In this document: positions 9,063 through 17,289 of the stretch, piece after piece
Layout of the letters: every line of letters starts with the position of its first letter
How positions within the stretch are numbered: position 1 is the stretch's first letter
Assembly (NCBI GenBank): GCA_016787565.1
Contig: JAEUUG010000004.1
Span: forward strand, 248,001 to 312,000
Length of the DNA stretch: 64,000 nucleotides
Reading direction: 5' to 3'
From: Cyclobacteriaceae bacterium
Lineage (GTDB): Bacteria; Bacteroidota; Bacteroidia; Cytophagales; Cyclobacteriaceae
Translations under genes and position numbers: made by a program
Notes under the pieces: model-generated
What the model was told of the DNA's origin: nothing
Database searches by the model: none
What the model saw: only the letters and a program-made list of their open reading frames with translations

Positions 9063-9494
9063 ATGAATTGGGGTAAATGGATTGTTGTATCGTTTGTATT
9101 GTTTGCTGCTTTCATCGGCACACTCGTAACGGTTTGTGTCCGTCAGGATGTGAATCTGGTAACAAAAGATTATTATAAAGATGAACTTGTTTATCAGGAT
9201 CAGATTGAGCGCCAGCAGAATGCGCGCGTGTTGGATAGTAAGCCATCTTTTACAATTATTGACCAAACGTATCTCGTGGTTTCATTTGATCTCTTTGGGG
9301 AAGTGGAAAAAGGAGAGGTTAAACTCTTTCGGCCCTCCAATGAAAAACTGGATCAGAATTTCGCAATTCAAACTTCCGGAGATGTAACCCAGCGATTCAA
9401 ACTTGGTGCCGTTGATAATGGAATGTACCGGGTTAAGATGTTTTGGACAATGAACGGGAAGGAATATTATACAGAAGAAGTGATCTATATCTGA
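9063..9494 (+). CDS. fixH: FixH family protein
   Basis: A 143-residue protein with one N-terminal transmembrane helix (WIVVSFVLFAAFIGTLVTV) and a beta-rich periplasmic domain beginning VTKDYYKDELVYQDQIERQ, the recognisable FixH block. FixH/CcoH assists assembly of the cbb3 oxidase. It begins 12 bp after ccoG and ends one base before the next gene, so the three genes form an operon. Confidence 0.88.
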   Translation: MNWGKWIVVSFVLFAAFIGTLVTVCVRQDVNLVTKDYYKDELVYQDQIERQQNARVLDSKPSFTIIDQTYLVVSFDLFGEVEKGEVKLFRPSNEKLDQNFAIQTSGDVTQRFKLGAVDNGMYRVKMFWTMNGKEYYTEEVIYI

Positions 9495-9495
9495 T

Positions 9496-10173
9496 ATGCT
9501 GATTACCGCATTGATCATCGGATTTGCCGGAAGCCTTCATTGTGTAGGCATGTGCAGTCCGTTGGCCATGCTGATCTCCGGGGCCAACAAGCAGAGAATA
9601 CTGATCAATCAACTGCTCTATAATGCCGGACGGGTGATAACATACAGTATCCTAGGTTTATTCATGGGCCTAATTGGTGTTGTGGTCTCGTTTAGCGGAT
9701 TGCAAAGTATGCTGTCCATTGGGTTGGGCATTTTTATCATTTTAGTTGTACTGTTTCCGCGCATAGAGGCCTCACTATCACCTTCTCTGAATTTGTTTTT
9801 GTACCGAATTAAATCCGGAATCGGCAACCGAATTAAAAAATCAACATGCTCGTCATCGGTTGTTACAGGAATACTAAATGGGTTGCTACCCTGTGGAATG
9901 GTGTACATGGCATTGGCCCTGGCCGTAATTCAAGATGGCCTTTGGTCAAGTGTTGGCTTTATGACCATGTTTGGACTCGGTACTTTTCCGGCATTACTGG
10001 CTGCCGTTTATTTTGCGAGCATTATCAGGAAATTAATTCCTGTCTCCTGGCGAAGGATTCAGGTTACTTTTTTTGTCTTGTTGGCTATATTAATGATCGG
10101 GCGCGGGTTTCAAACTGATTTTTCGACTCACAGCCATCCTGTTACCGTTGATGGAATAACCGAGTGTAAATAG
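9496..10173 (+). CDS. TauE/SafE-like membrane protein of the cbb3 assembly cluster
   Basis: A 225-residue polytopic membrane protein with about six helices. It begins MLITALIIGFAGSLHCVGMCSPL, and a second conserved block is LNGLLPCGMVYMALA. This small family is annotated as sulfite exporter TauE/SafE-like (UreH-like) and typically follows ccoG-fixH in Bacteroidota. The paired Cys residues in CVGMC and LPCG suggest copper or thiol transfer for oxidase maturation (inference). The ATG follows the fixH stop by one base. Confidence 0.82.
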   Translation: MLITALIIGFAGSLHCVGMCSPLAMLISGANKQRILINQLLYNAGRVITYSILGLFMGLIGVVVSFSGLQSMLSIGLGIFIILVVLFPRIEASLSPSLNLFLYRIKSGIGNRIKKSTCSSSVVTGILNGLLPCGMVYMALALAVIQDGLWSSVGFMTMFGLGTFPALLAAVYFASIIRKLIPVSWRRIQVTFFVLLAILMIGRGFQTDFSTHSHPVTVDGITECK

Positions 10174-10198
10174 TTCATATTCAATAGTATGTAAATCA

Positions 10199-10217
10199 AT
10201 TTAGAATTATTATAAAT
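10199..10217. promoter_or_regulatory. Palindromic operator-like site 1 upstream of siderophore receptor
   Basis: ATTTAGAATTATTATAAAT is an imperfect palindrome and matches the reverse complement of site 2 (10261-10279) at 17 of 19 positions. The TTTAGA...TATAAA arms resemble iron-dependent DtxR/MntR- or Fur-type operators. The sites start 62 bp apart, about six helical turns. Confidence 0.5.
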
Positions 10218-10260
10218 AATACTTGCCCAAAAGGAACACTATTCCGATAATTGTGCATCT

Positions 10261-10279
10261 ATTTATAATTAGTCTAAAT
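10261..10279. promoter_or_regulatory. Palindromic operator-like site 2 upstream of siderophore receptor
   Basis: ATTTATAATTAGTCTAAAT ends one base before the receptor start codon and is an inverted near-copy of site 1. A repressor bound here would cover the transcription or translation start. Iron control is inferred from the gene it precedes. Confidence 0.5.
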
Positions 10280-10280
10280 A

Positions 10281-12683
10281 ATGAAAAAGATAATACTATC
10301 AGTCCTTCTCTTGATCGTTTCATTTTCAGTTTTCGGTCAATATGGGTCGTTAAAAGGTTCGATCAAGACAAGCGATAATCAACCGGCCCCATACGTTAAT
10401 GTCCTGGTTAAGAGTGAGAATAAAGGAGCGGTCACGGATGCTGAAGGCCTTTTCAGTATAAGAAATTTAAAACCAGGTGACTATACGCTGATTGTATCAT
10501 TGGTGGGATCAGAAACGATAGAAAAATTCATTTCTATTGGTGCTGGCCTTACAACTGAATTGAATCTCATGCTTAACGAGAGTTCCCGACAACTGGCAGA
10601 AGTGGTAGTACTTGGTGAGTTGAGCCTGAATGAAACGAAACTGGCCATAAGTAAACTTCCGGTAAGTCCGATGGATCTTCCCCAAAGTGTTGTTACGATT
10701 AATCAGGAGGTGCTAACCCAACAGCAGACACTGCGGTTAAGTGATGTGCTTATGAATGTGAACGGTGTTTATATGATGGGTAATACGGGAGGTACGCAGG
10801 AAGAATTAGCCGGTCGTGGATTTAATTATGGAAGCAGCAACACCTTTAAAAACGGATCACGCTTTAATAATGGTGTGATGCCGGAAGTGAGCTCACTGGA
10901 GCGCGTGGAGGTGCTAAAAGGTAGTAACGCAATCCTGTTCGGTAATGTATCCGCGGGGGGTGTAATCAATCTCGTTACGAAAAAGCCAAAATTTGAAAAT
11001 GGGGGTGAGATTTCTTTCCGCACCGGCAGTTATGCATTTTTTAAACCTTCGGTTGATATCTACGGTGCAATCAACAACAGCGAAAAAATTGCGTATCGTG
11101 TCAATACATCGTATGAAAATGCTGGAAGTTTTCGTGATCAGGTCAAGGCCGAACGTTTTTACATCAATCCATCGCTACTTTTCAAGGCTGGTAAGCGTAC
11201 GGAGATTTTGTTGGAAGGAGATTACCTGAACGATTCACGCACCAGCGATTTCGGAATTGGTGCTGTTAATTATACCATTCCGAACGTACCTCGAAATCAG
11301 TTCATTGGTGCAGCGTGGTCAAACTTTGCGGCCATCCAGCAATCAACAAACCTTACAGTTACGCACGAGTTGAATAGTGAATGGCAATTTCGCGCTACCG
11401 GGGGCTATCAACGGTTTAGGAATAACCTCTATGGAACGGCACGTCCGAATTCATCAGGCAGAATGGTCAGCGAGGATGGTACCTGGGTTCGAACACTTCA
11501 GCGAAACCGAGGTGATGAAACGTATACACTCGGTCAATTTGATGTTACAGGACGTTTTGAAACCGGACCAGTAAAACATGCCGTACTATTCGGTGCTGAT
11601 GTTGATTCCTATGGTACCGAAGCAACAGCCTTTACGATTTTAACGAACCTGAATAATCTAAACAATGCTGTTTATGATACCATCAATATCTATGATTTGA
11701 GTAAGCATGTTCAGCGCAATGATATCCCGGGAGTAACCCCCCGAACGTTAACAGTGAGCAACATTGGCCGGGTTGGCGTTTACGCTCAGGATCTGATTTC
11801 CCTTACTGAAAAAGTTAAACTGTTGGCCGGGATTCGCTATAGCTATATGAAAACAAAAACTGAAATACGAACACTCGCTACCAACACCGTTCAAGTAACT
11901 AAACCCCGGTATGATGATGCCTTCACTCCCAGGCTGGGTCTTGTTTACCAACCATTCAAAACAACATCCATCTTTGGCAGCTATGCCAATTCGTTTAATC
12001 TCAATAGTGGATTGGATAATACAGGGGCTGCGCTGGCACCATCTTTTATGGATCAATATGAGGTGGGTGTGAAAAATGAATTGTTCAAGGGGCTTTTTTC
12101 TGTTAACCTGACGGCATACAGGATTGTGAATAGTAACTTGGCACAAACTATATTGCCCACCAGTCCGGATTACAACCCCGATTTTCCTACCGCTCAGGAA
12201 TTGGCTGGTGAGGTAACCAGTAAAGGACTGGAGGTGGATATGATGAGCAAGCCTTTTCACGGTGTCTCCGTAATAGCAGGCTATAGCTATAATGATACAC
12301 GGTATACCGAGAGCACCATCTATGAGAAGAATAGCCGGCTTCGTTATAACCCAAATCATACAGCCAACGTGAGCATGTACTACGCCTTTAATCAAGAAAG
12401 TTTTCTACGGGGTTTTAATGTTGGTGTTACTACCTTTTATACGGGTAGTCGGGTTGCCGGCCGATCAACACGCTTAACAGTACCCAATGATAGTTATAAA
12501 CTCATGCCGTTACCGGATTTCTTTCTCGTTGATGCGACCTGTGGATACACGTTGAAAAATGTTTCCATACGCATCAAGGTTTCCAACCTCTTGAATGAAC
12601 TTAGCTACTACGTTCATGACGATAATAGTGTTAATCCAATTGCACCAAGAATGTTTTCCGCTACTGTCGCGTATAGTTTATAA
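10281..12683 (+). CDS. TonB-dependent siderophore receptor
   Basis: An 800-residue outer-membrane receptor. A signal peptide (MKKIILSVLLLIVSFSVFGQ) is followed by a carboxypeptidase-regulatory-like beta domain (residues ~22-105, GSLKGSIKTSDNQPAPYVNV), the plug domain (~120-240, with LPQSVVTINQEVL and LERVEVLKGSNAILFGNVSAGGVINLVTKKP), and a 22-strand barrel that closes with FSATVAYSL. The plug and barrel match the FhuA/FecA-like ferric-siderophore class rather than SusC. It imports iron-siderophore complexes with TonB-ExbBD energy. Two palindromic operator-like sites precede it, suggesting repression in iron excess. Which siderophore it binds is not visible. Confidence 0.92.
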   Translation: MKKIILSVLLLIVSFSVFGQYGSLKGSIKTSDNQPAPYVNVLVKSENKGAVTDAEGLFSIRNLKPGDYTLIVSLVGSETIEKFISIGAGLTTELNLMLNESSRQLAEVVVLGELSLNETKLAISKLPVSPMDLPQSVVTINQEVLTQQQTLRLSDVLMNVNGVYMMGNTGGTQEELAGRGFNYGSSNTFKNGSRFNNGVMPEVSSLERVEVLKGSNAILFGNVSAGGVINLVTKKPKFENGGEISFRTGSYAFFKPSVDIYGAINNSEKIAYRVNTSYENAGSFRDQVKAERFYINPSLLFKAGKRTEILLEGDYLNDSRTSDFGIGAVNYTIPNVPRNQFIGAAWSNFAAIQQSTNLTVTHELNSEWQFRATGGYQRFRNNLYGTARPNSSGRMVSEDGTWVRTLQRNRGDETYTLGQFDVTGRFETGPVKHAVLFGADVDSYGTEATAFTILTNLNNLNNAVYDTINIYDLSKHVQRNDIPGVTPRTLTVSNIGRVGVYAQDLISLTEKVKLLAGIRYSYMKTKTEIRTLATNTVQVTKPRYDDAFTPRLGLVYQPFKTTSIFGSYANSFNLNSGLDNTGAALAPSFMDQYEVGVKNELFKGLFSVNLTAYRIVNSNLAQTILPTSPDYNPDFPTAQELAGEVTSKGLEVDMMSKPFHGVSVIAGYSYNDTRYTESTIYEKNSRLRYNPNHTANVSMYYAFNQESFLRGFNVGVTTFYTGSRVAGRSTRLTVPNDSYKLMPLPDFFLVDATCGYTLKNVSIRIKVSNLLNELSYYVHDDNSVNPIAPRMFSATVAYSL

Positions 12684-12719
12684 AAGAGGATGTCTTAAAT
12701 ACTGAGAATGGTGCAACGA

Positions 12720-13787
12720 TTACCGGGCGACATTCCACCGCACTACTTTTTCAAGTCGGGCGGGTTGTGTCACTTTAATTTTACCACTTTCAATCTCAAT
12801 TAGTCCTTCATCGCGGAAATCGGAAAGTACGCGAATAACAGATTCGGAGGCTGTACCTACAAGTTTGGCAAGATCATCACGTGAAATAGCGATAACTTCT
12901 TTTGTGTCTTTAATCTGCCACACTTTCAGTAACGCTTCCGCGGTACGCTGACGAACGGAGTTGTAGGCAAGGTTTAATAGTTGTGATTCTTTCTCGGCAA
13001 CTTTTTTACACAACAAGGAAATGAAGCTAGCGGAAACATCCGGGTGACTTTGTAACAATGTAAGGAAATCATGCCGGGGTATGGCAATCAGTTCAGAGTC
13101 CTGCATGGCGATGGCTGATTCTTTATATGCGCTGTCGTCCAGCAGTGGTTCAAAGCCAAAGAAGTCATTTTCCTTGTACAAATTGGTAATTAACTCCTTT
13201 CCATCCGGATGCGATTTAAAAGTTTTAATGTTACCGGATTTCACAAAGTAAGCATGCAAGGGAGCATCACCCTCTGAGAATACTTCTGATTTTTTTTTGA
13301 ATTGCTTTACTTTTTTGTCTTTAGCCAGGTCTTTGATGTTCAGCACATGCTGGGCATCGCGCAGGAAATTATCCAGACCTTCCGGAGTTGCATCATAATC
13401 CTTTTGTTGCATCGCACTCTTGCGCAGGCGTGCTTCAATCGCATTGAGCAGATCGGTGTCATCAAAGGGTTTGGTGAGGTAATCATCGGCACCCAGGTTC
13501 ATGCCCTTTCGAATGTCTGTTTTTTCTGTTTTGGCTGTCAGGAAGATGAAGGGAATACGTCCAGTTTCAGGCTTTTTACTGAGTATGTGCAGCACACCAT
13601 AACCATCCAACTCGGGCATCATGATATCGCAAATGATCAGATCAGGCGATTCCTTTTGCGCCATCTCAATGCCAATTTTGCCGTTTTCAGCAGTCACAAC
13701 TTCGTAGTTGGCGAGGGATAGTATTTCGCTTGTATTTTCCCGGACGTCTGGATTATCTTCAATCAACAGAATTTTTTTCATAGTCAT
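12720..13787 (-). CDS. Response regulator with CRP/FNR DNA-binding output
   Basis: A 355-residue fusion. Residues ~4-125 are a receiver domain (LLIEDNPDVRE, phospho-acceptor D54 in IICDIMMPE, T and K in FLTAKTEKTD and DYLTKPF). After a linker come a cNMP-binding-like domain (~160-270, SEGDAPLHAYFVKSGNIKTF) and a Crp-type winged helix (~285-345, VIAISRDDLAKLVGTASESVIRVLSDF). There is no cysteine cluster for an FNR Fe-S cofactor, so the input is probably phosphorylation by the kinase gene just upstream, whose stop overlaps this start (ATGA). By context it may bind the TGA-N6-TCA boxes before ccoNO and the neighbouring usp gene (inference). Confidence 0.9.
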   Translation of the reverse strand: MTMKKILLIEDNPDVRENTSEILSLANYEVVTAENGKIGIEMAQKESPDLIICDIMMPELDGYGVLHILSKKPETGRIPFIFLTAKTEKTDIRKGMNLGADDYLTKPFDDTDLLNAIEARLRKSAMQQKDYDATPEGLDNFLRDAQHVLNIKDLAKDKKVKQFKKKSEVFSEGDAPLHAYFVKSGNIKTFKSHPDGKELITNLYKENDFFGFEPLLDDSAYKESAIAMQDSELIAIPRHDFLTLLQSHPDVSASFISLLCKKVAEKESQLLNLAYNSVRQRTAEALLKVWQIKDTKEVIAISRDDLAKLVGTASESVIRVLSDFRDEGLIEIESGKIKVTQPARLEKVVRWNVAR

Positions 13788-15043
13788 GAAATCGGTAAGG
13801 TTATGCTAAAGGTACTTCCTTTTTCTTCTTCACTGGTAAAGCGGATATCACCATTTAACAATTCAATATATCGCTTCACAATATTCAATCCAAGGCCGCT
13901 TCCCTGGATGTTGGTAGCATTGGTGGCGCGAAAGAACCGTTCAAAAATGTGCTTAATTTCACTGTCAGGAATTCCAATACCCTCGTCAACAATATCAATG
14001 CGCACCTGATTGGCAGCGAACTGTATGTTGATTTGAATTTTTTTTCCTTCGCCTGAATATTTGCTTGCATTGGAAATCAGGTTGAAGAAGACATTTCGTA
14101 ACACACGGGGATCAGAATACACCGGTACTTCTTCTCCGTGGATGACGAGTTCAATGGTCTGCTTTTCTTTCAGCGAGAGTTTTAGTTCATCCTGTATATC
14201 GTGAAAGAAATGACTCAGTAGTACCGGTTCAGGTAACATGTCAACTTTACCTTCTTCCAGTTTGCCCAGCGAAAGAAAATCATTCAGTATTCCGGTCAGG
14301 TGATTGACAGATGATTTAATCCGATTGATGTGCTTATCCAGTTTATCCAGATGACCTTTTTCTTTGTACTGATGAATCAGGGATGCAGAACTAAGTACAG
14401 TGCTCAACGGTGTTCTAAACTCATGCGATGCAATGGAAACAAATTTTGATTTCAGTTCATTTAGTTCGCGTTCTTTCTCCAGCGATTTATGTGCTTCATA
14501 TTCTGCTTTCTTCCGTACTTCAATTTCTTTTTCCAGTTCCTTAATACTTTGGTTCAGCGCTTCAGTTCTGGTCTGTACTTTTTTCTCGAGCTCCGCAGCG
14601 TAAATCAGCAGTTGTTCCTCGCTTCGTCTCAGGGCCTCATCACTTTTTTTACGCTCGGTAATGTCGATGACAAAAGCTACAACTAAAAACTGACCATTGA
14701 TTTCTTTGTAACTCAGGCTTACCTCCACCGGAAACTCGGTTCCGTTCTTACGAATAGCCATCAGGTCGCGGCCCATACCCATGCGCCTGGGGCTGGGGTT
14801 TTCGTTGAAATCATGCCGGTGATGCACATGTCCGGCTCGGTATCGTTCTGGGATAAGGGTTTCCATGGGAAGTCCCACGAGTTGACCTTCTGCATATCCA
14901 AACATGCGCTCCGATACCGGATTGGCCAGCAAAATTTTACCATCCCGATTAACCATGATGATACCCTCCGCTGACCCCTGAAAGATTTCGCGGAATGTAT
15001 CGCCTGACGAAAATTGAATTTCAATTTTTCTGCTGGATCCCAT
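13784..15043 (-). CDS. PAS-domain histidine kinase
   Basis: A cytoplasmic kinase of about 419 residues from the ATG at 15043 (MGSSRKIEI); a longer frame to 15157 adds 38 residues unlike the family. A PAS domain (~12-130, IFQGSAEGIIMVNRDGKILL, then a PAC block ending VIDITERKKSDEA) is followed by a coiled coil, HisKA with SIASHEFRTPLS, and a HATPase with N and G boxes (NLISNASKYS, DEGIGIPDSE, GSGLGLNIVKRY). No transmembrane helix is present. The RGMGRDLMAIRKNGTEFPVE region is typical of FixL-like PAS domains, but heme ligation cannot be judged by eye. It is coupled to the receiver-CRP gene by ATGA overlap and is divergent from usp. Confidence 0.9.
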   Translation of the reverse strand: MGSSRKIEIQFSSGDTFREIFQGSAEGIIMVNRDGKILLANPVSERMFGYAEGQLVGLPMETLIPERYRAGHVHHRHDFNENPSPRRMGMGRDLMAIRKNGTEFPVEVSLSYKEINGQFLVVAFVIDITERKKSDEALRRSEEQLLIYAAELEKKVQTRTEALNQSIKELEKEIEVRKKAEYEAHKSLEKERELNELKSKFVSIASHEFRTPLSTVLSSASLIHQYKEKGHLDKLDKHINRIKSSVNHLTGILNDFLSLGKLEEGKVDMLPEPVLLSHFFHDIQDELKLSLKEKQTIELVIHGEEVPVYSDPRVLRNVFFNLISNASKYSGEGKKIQINIQFAANQVRIDIVDEGIGIPDSEIKHIFERFFRATNATNIQGSGLGLNIVKRYIELLNGDIRFTSEEEKGSTFSITLPIS

Positions 15044-15070
15044 AAGCACGCAATTTAAGCACTTACCGGA

Positions 15071-15084
15071 ATGATAAAAATCAG
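15071..15084. promoter_or_regulatory. CRP/FNR-type box in the kinase/usp divergent region
   Basis: ATGATAAAAATCAG contains TGAT-N4-ATCA, the perfect core of an FNR-type operator, and differs from the ccoNO box at one of the inner 12 bases. It lies between the divergent starts of the kinase (15043) and usp (15166). A TATGTTCG (15129-15136) resembling a -7 element lies ~51 bp from its centre toward usp, nearly the same spacing as at ccoNO. Confidence 0.55.
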
Positions 15085-15165
15085 TTTGACGGCTGATGCA
15101 AGTCGTAAAAATCGGCCAAGTGAGCCCGTATGTTCGTACCGTGATTGATTTTTTCAATACAAATT

Positions 15166-15585
15166 ATGAAGGATACCATTCTCTGTGCCATTGATTTTTC
15201 TGATGCCTCGATGAACGCCCTTAAAAGGGCAATACAGCTAGCGGTATGTACGAATGCTCATTTGTCGGTACTCTTTTCGTACCGGTTGATCCATACCGGG
15301 CAACAGGACAGTGTAATGGTATTCAAGAAAAAAATGGAGGATGAGGCCATTGAAAAATTCAAAGAAATTGAAAAGAAATTAATCAATGGCCAGGATGTGT
15401 CACGCGGATTTATTACGGAAATTGGTTTTATGTCGGATAATATAGAGCGGTTTGTCCGGAAGAATCCGATTTCAATGTTGGTGCTGAGCCGTTCCATGTG
15501 CTCGAATCTTAATGATCACAAGGGTATTTCACTGGAAGAATTTATCGGGAGCATCAATGTTCCATTGTTGATTGTACCAAATTAA
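15166..15585 (+). CDS. Universal stress protein (UspA family)
   Basis: A 139-residue single-domain Usp starting MKDTILCAIDFSDASMNALKRA and ending VPLLIVPN. The start at 15166 is preferred over an in-frame upstream ATG because it places the family's first beta strand at the N-terminus. The ATP-binding GxxGxxxS loop is not evident, so it may belong to the non-ATP-binding class. Usp proteins are cytoplasmic and help survival under anoxia, starvation or stress. It is divergent from the PAS kinase/receiver-CRP operon and shares its CRP/FNR-type box, suggesting membership of a low-oxygen regulon. Confidence 0.85.
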   Translation: MKDTILCAIDFSDASMNALKRAIQLAVCTNAHLSVLFSYRLIHTGQQDSVMVFKKKMEDEAIEKFKEIEKKLINGQDVSRGFITEIGFMSDNIERFVRKNPISMLVLSRSMCSNLNDHKGISLEEFIGSINVPLLIVPN

Positions 15586-15709
15586 CCTCGAATATATCGT
15601 AACAGACTCATTACTATTGAGTTGGTTGTTGTCAATCCATCAATATGAATCTCGCCTAAACTTTTAGCCTGGGGTACCAATCAGCACTTCCAGAACATAA
15701 GGCATCTGT

Positions 15710-15717
15710 TATCTTTG
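15710..15717 (+). promoter_or_regulatory. Promoter -7 element of guaA
   Basis: TATCTTTG matches the Bacteroidota -7 consensus TAnnTTTG exactly and ends only four bases before the guaA ATG. The predicted transcript would be leaderless or nearly so. No convincing TTG -33 box is seen. The 136-bp gap before guaA otherwise holds nothing I recognise. Confidence 0.5.
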
Positions 15718-15721
15718 CACC

Positions 15722-17251
15722 ATGTCTCAACAGATTCTGATTCTTGATTTCGGATCGCAATACACTCAGCTGATTGCCCGCAGAGTTCGCGAACTCAATG
15801 TTTACTGTGAAATCCATCCCTTCAATAAGATTCCCGCGATTACATCCAATATAAAAGGAGTGATCTTGTCGGGTAGTCCGTGTTCGGTGCGTGATGCCGG
15901 CTCACCCGATGTGGATTTAAATCTGTTTGAAGGAAAAGTCCCGGTGTTGGGTGTTTGCTACGGAGCGCAGCTTATTGCACACAAAAGCGGAGGCAATGTT
16001 TTACCTTCACAGATACGGGAATATGGCCGCGCCAGGCTCACCACAGTTGACCATCACAGTGAACTATTAAAAGAGATAACCCTTGATACCCAGGTGTGGA
16101 TGTCGCATGCCGATACGATTGCAACGGTGCCATCTACTTTTCAGGTCATTGCCAGCACGCCTTCGGTGGCCGTGGCTGCCTATAAAGTGAACGATAAAGC
16201 GGTTTATGGCATTCAATTCCATCCCGAGGTTACGCATACTGTGGAGGGCAAAAATCTTTTGCGGAACTTTGTGGTTCACATTTGTGGCTGTGATCAGGAT
16301 TGGACACCCGATCAGTTTGTGGAAACAACTATAGCGGATCTGCAGAAAAGACTTGGTAACGACAAGGTTGTAATGGCTCTTTCGGGTGGCGTTGACTCTA
16401 CCGTGGCGGCTGTTCTTGTCCATCGGGCGATCGGGAAAAATTTGTATTGCATTTTTGTTGATAACGGTTTGCTTCGCAAAAATGAATTTGAGCATGTACT
16501 GGATTCCTATAAGCACATGGGGCTGAATATTCGGGGTATTGATGCACAGGAAAAATTCTATGCTGCCTTATCCGGACTTTCCGAGCCTGAAGCCAAGCGC
16601 AAGGCCATAGGGAAAACATTCATAGAAGTGTTCGATGAAGAAGCCCATAAAATTACGGACGTGAAATGGCTGGGGCAGGGTACCATTTATCCGGATGTGA
16701 TTGAGTCGGTTTCAGTTAAAGGTCCATCGGCAACAATTAAGTCGCATCACAATGTGGGTGGTTTACCCGAAAAGATGAAATTGAAAGTAGTGGAGCCACT
16801 GAACACCTTGTTTAAAGACGAGGTGCGCATTGTTGGCAAAACTCTTGGCATTGATCCGAGTATTCTTGGTCGGCATCCCTTTCCGGGTCCCGGTTTGGGC
16901 ATCCGCATATTAGGCGACATCACAGCCGAGAAGGTGAAGGTTTTACAGGATGTTGATTTCATTTTCATTGATGGCTTGAAGCGTCACGGTCTATATGATA
17001 AGGTGTGGCAGGCAGGAGCTATTTTAACACCACTTCAATCAGTTGGTGTGATGGGCGATGAGCGAACCTATGAACGGGTTGTTAGCCTGCGTGCCGTTAC
17101 CAGCACCGATGGTATGACGGCCGACTGGGCGCATTTGCCATATGAATTTCTGGCGGAGATTTCGAGCGATATCATCAACAAGGTGAAAGGCGTAAACCGC
17201 GTGGTATACGATATCAGCTCCAAACCTCCGGCAACCATTGAGTGGGAATAA
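15722..17251 (+). CDS. guaA: GMP synthase (glutamine-hydrolysing)
   Basis: A 509-residue enzyme converting XMP to GMP with ATP and glutamine in purine synthesis. The N-terminal class I amidotransferase domain has the nucleophile C79 in GVCYGAQ and the His-Glu of [10 protein letters not shown]. The ATP pyrophosphatase domain has the P-loop SGGVDS at residues 221-226. The C-terminal dimerisation domain ends with the typical KPPATIEWE. Length and order match the bacterial family. It starts at the ATG four bases after a -7 promoter element. Confidence 0.98.
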   Translation: MSQQILILDFGSQYTQLIARRVRELNVYCEIHPFNKIPAITSNIKGVILSGSPCSVRDAGSPDVDLNLFEGKVPVLGVCYGAQLIAHKSGGNVLPSQIREYGRARLTTVDHHSELLKEITLDTQVWMSHADTIATVPSTFQVIASTPSVAVAAYKVNDKAVYGIQFHPEVTHTVEGKNLLRNFVVHICGCDQDWTPDQFVETTIADLQKRLGNDKVVMALSGGVDSTVAAVLVHRAIGKNLYCIFVDNGLLRKNEFEHVLDSYKHMGLNIRGIDAQEKFYAALSGLSEPEAKRKAIGKTFIEVFDEEAHKITDVKWLGQGTIYPDVIESVSVKGPSATIKSHHNVGGLPEKMKLKVVEPLNTLFKDEVRIVGKTLGIDPSILGRHPFPGPGLGIRILGDITAEKVKVLQDVDFIFIDGLKRHGLYDKVWQAGAILTPLQSVGVMGDERTYERVVSLRAVTSTDGMTADWAHLPYEFLAEISSDIINKVKGVNRVVYDISSKPPATIEWE

Positions 17252-17289
17252 TTTATGTTACCATGTTGTTTTAACGTATAGATAAACAG

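Noticed and set aside
10261..10279. Promoter -10-like AT-rich sequence at the siderophore receptor
   Set aside because: The inverted match to 10199-10217 explains it better as an operator, and it touches the start codon, so it cannot be the promoter core.
11748..12395. 215-codon open frame antisense to the siderophore receptor
   Set aside because: It is fully overlapped by a well-supported receptor gene and encodes no recognisable fold.
15145..15157. TTGATTTTTTCAA as a second FNR-type site near usp
   Set aside because: The half-sites are five bases apart, one short of the required six, so it is not a proper TGA-N6-TCA operator.
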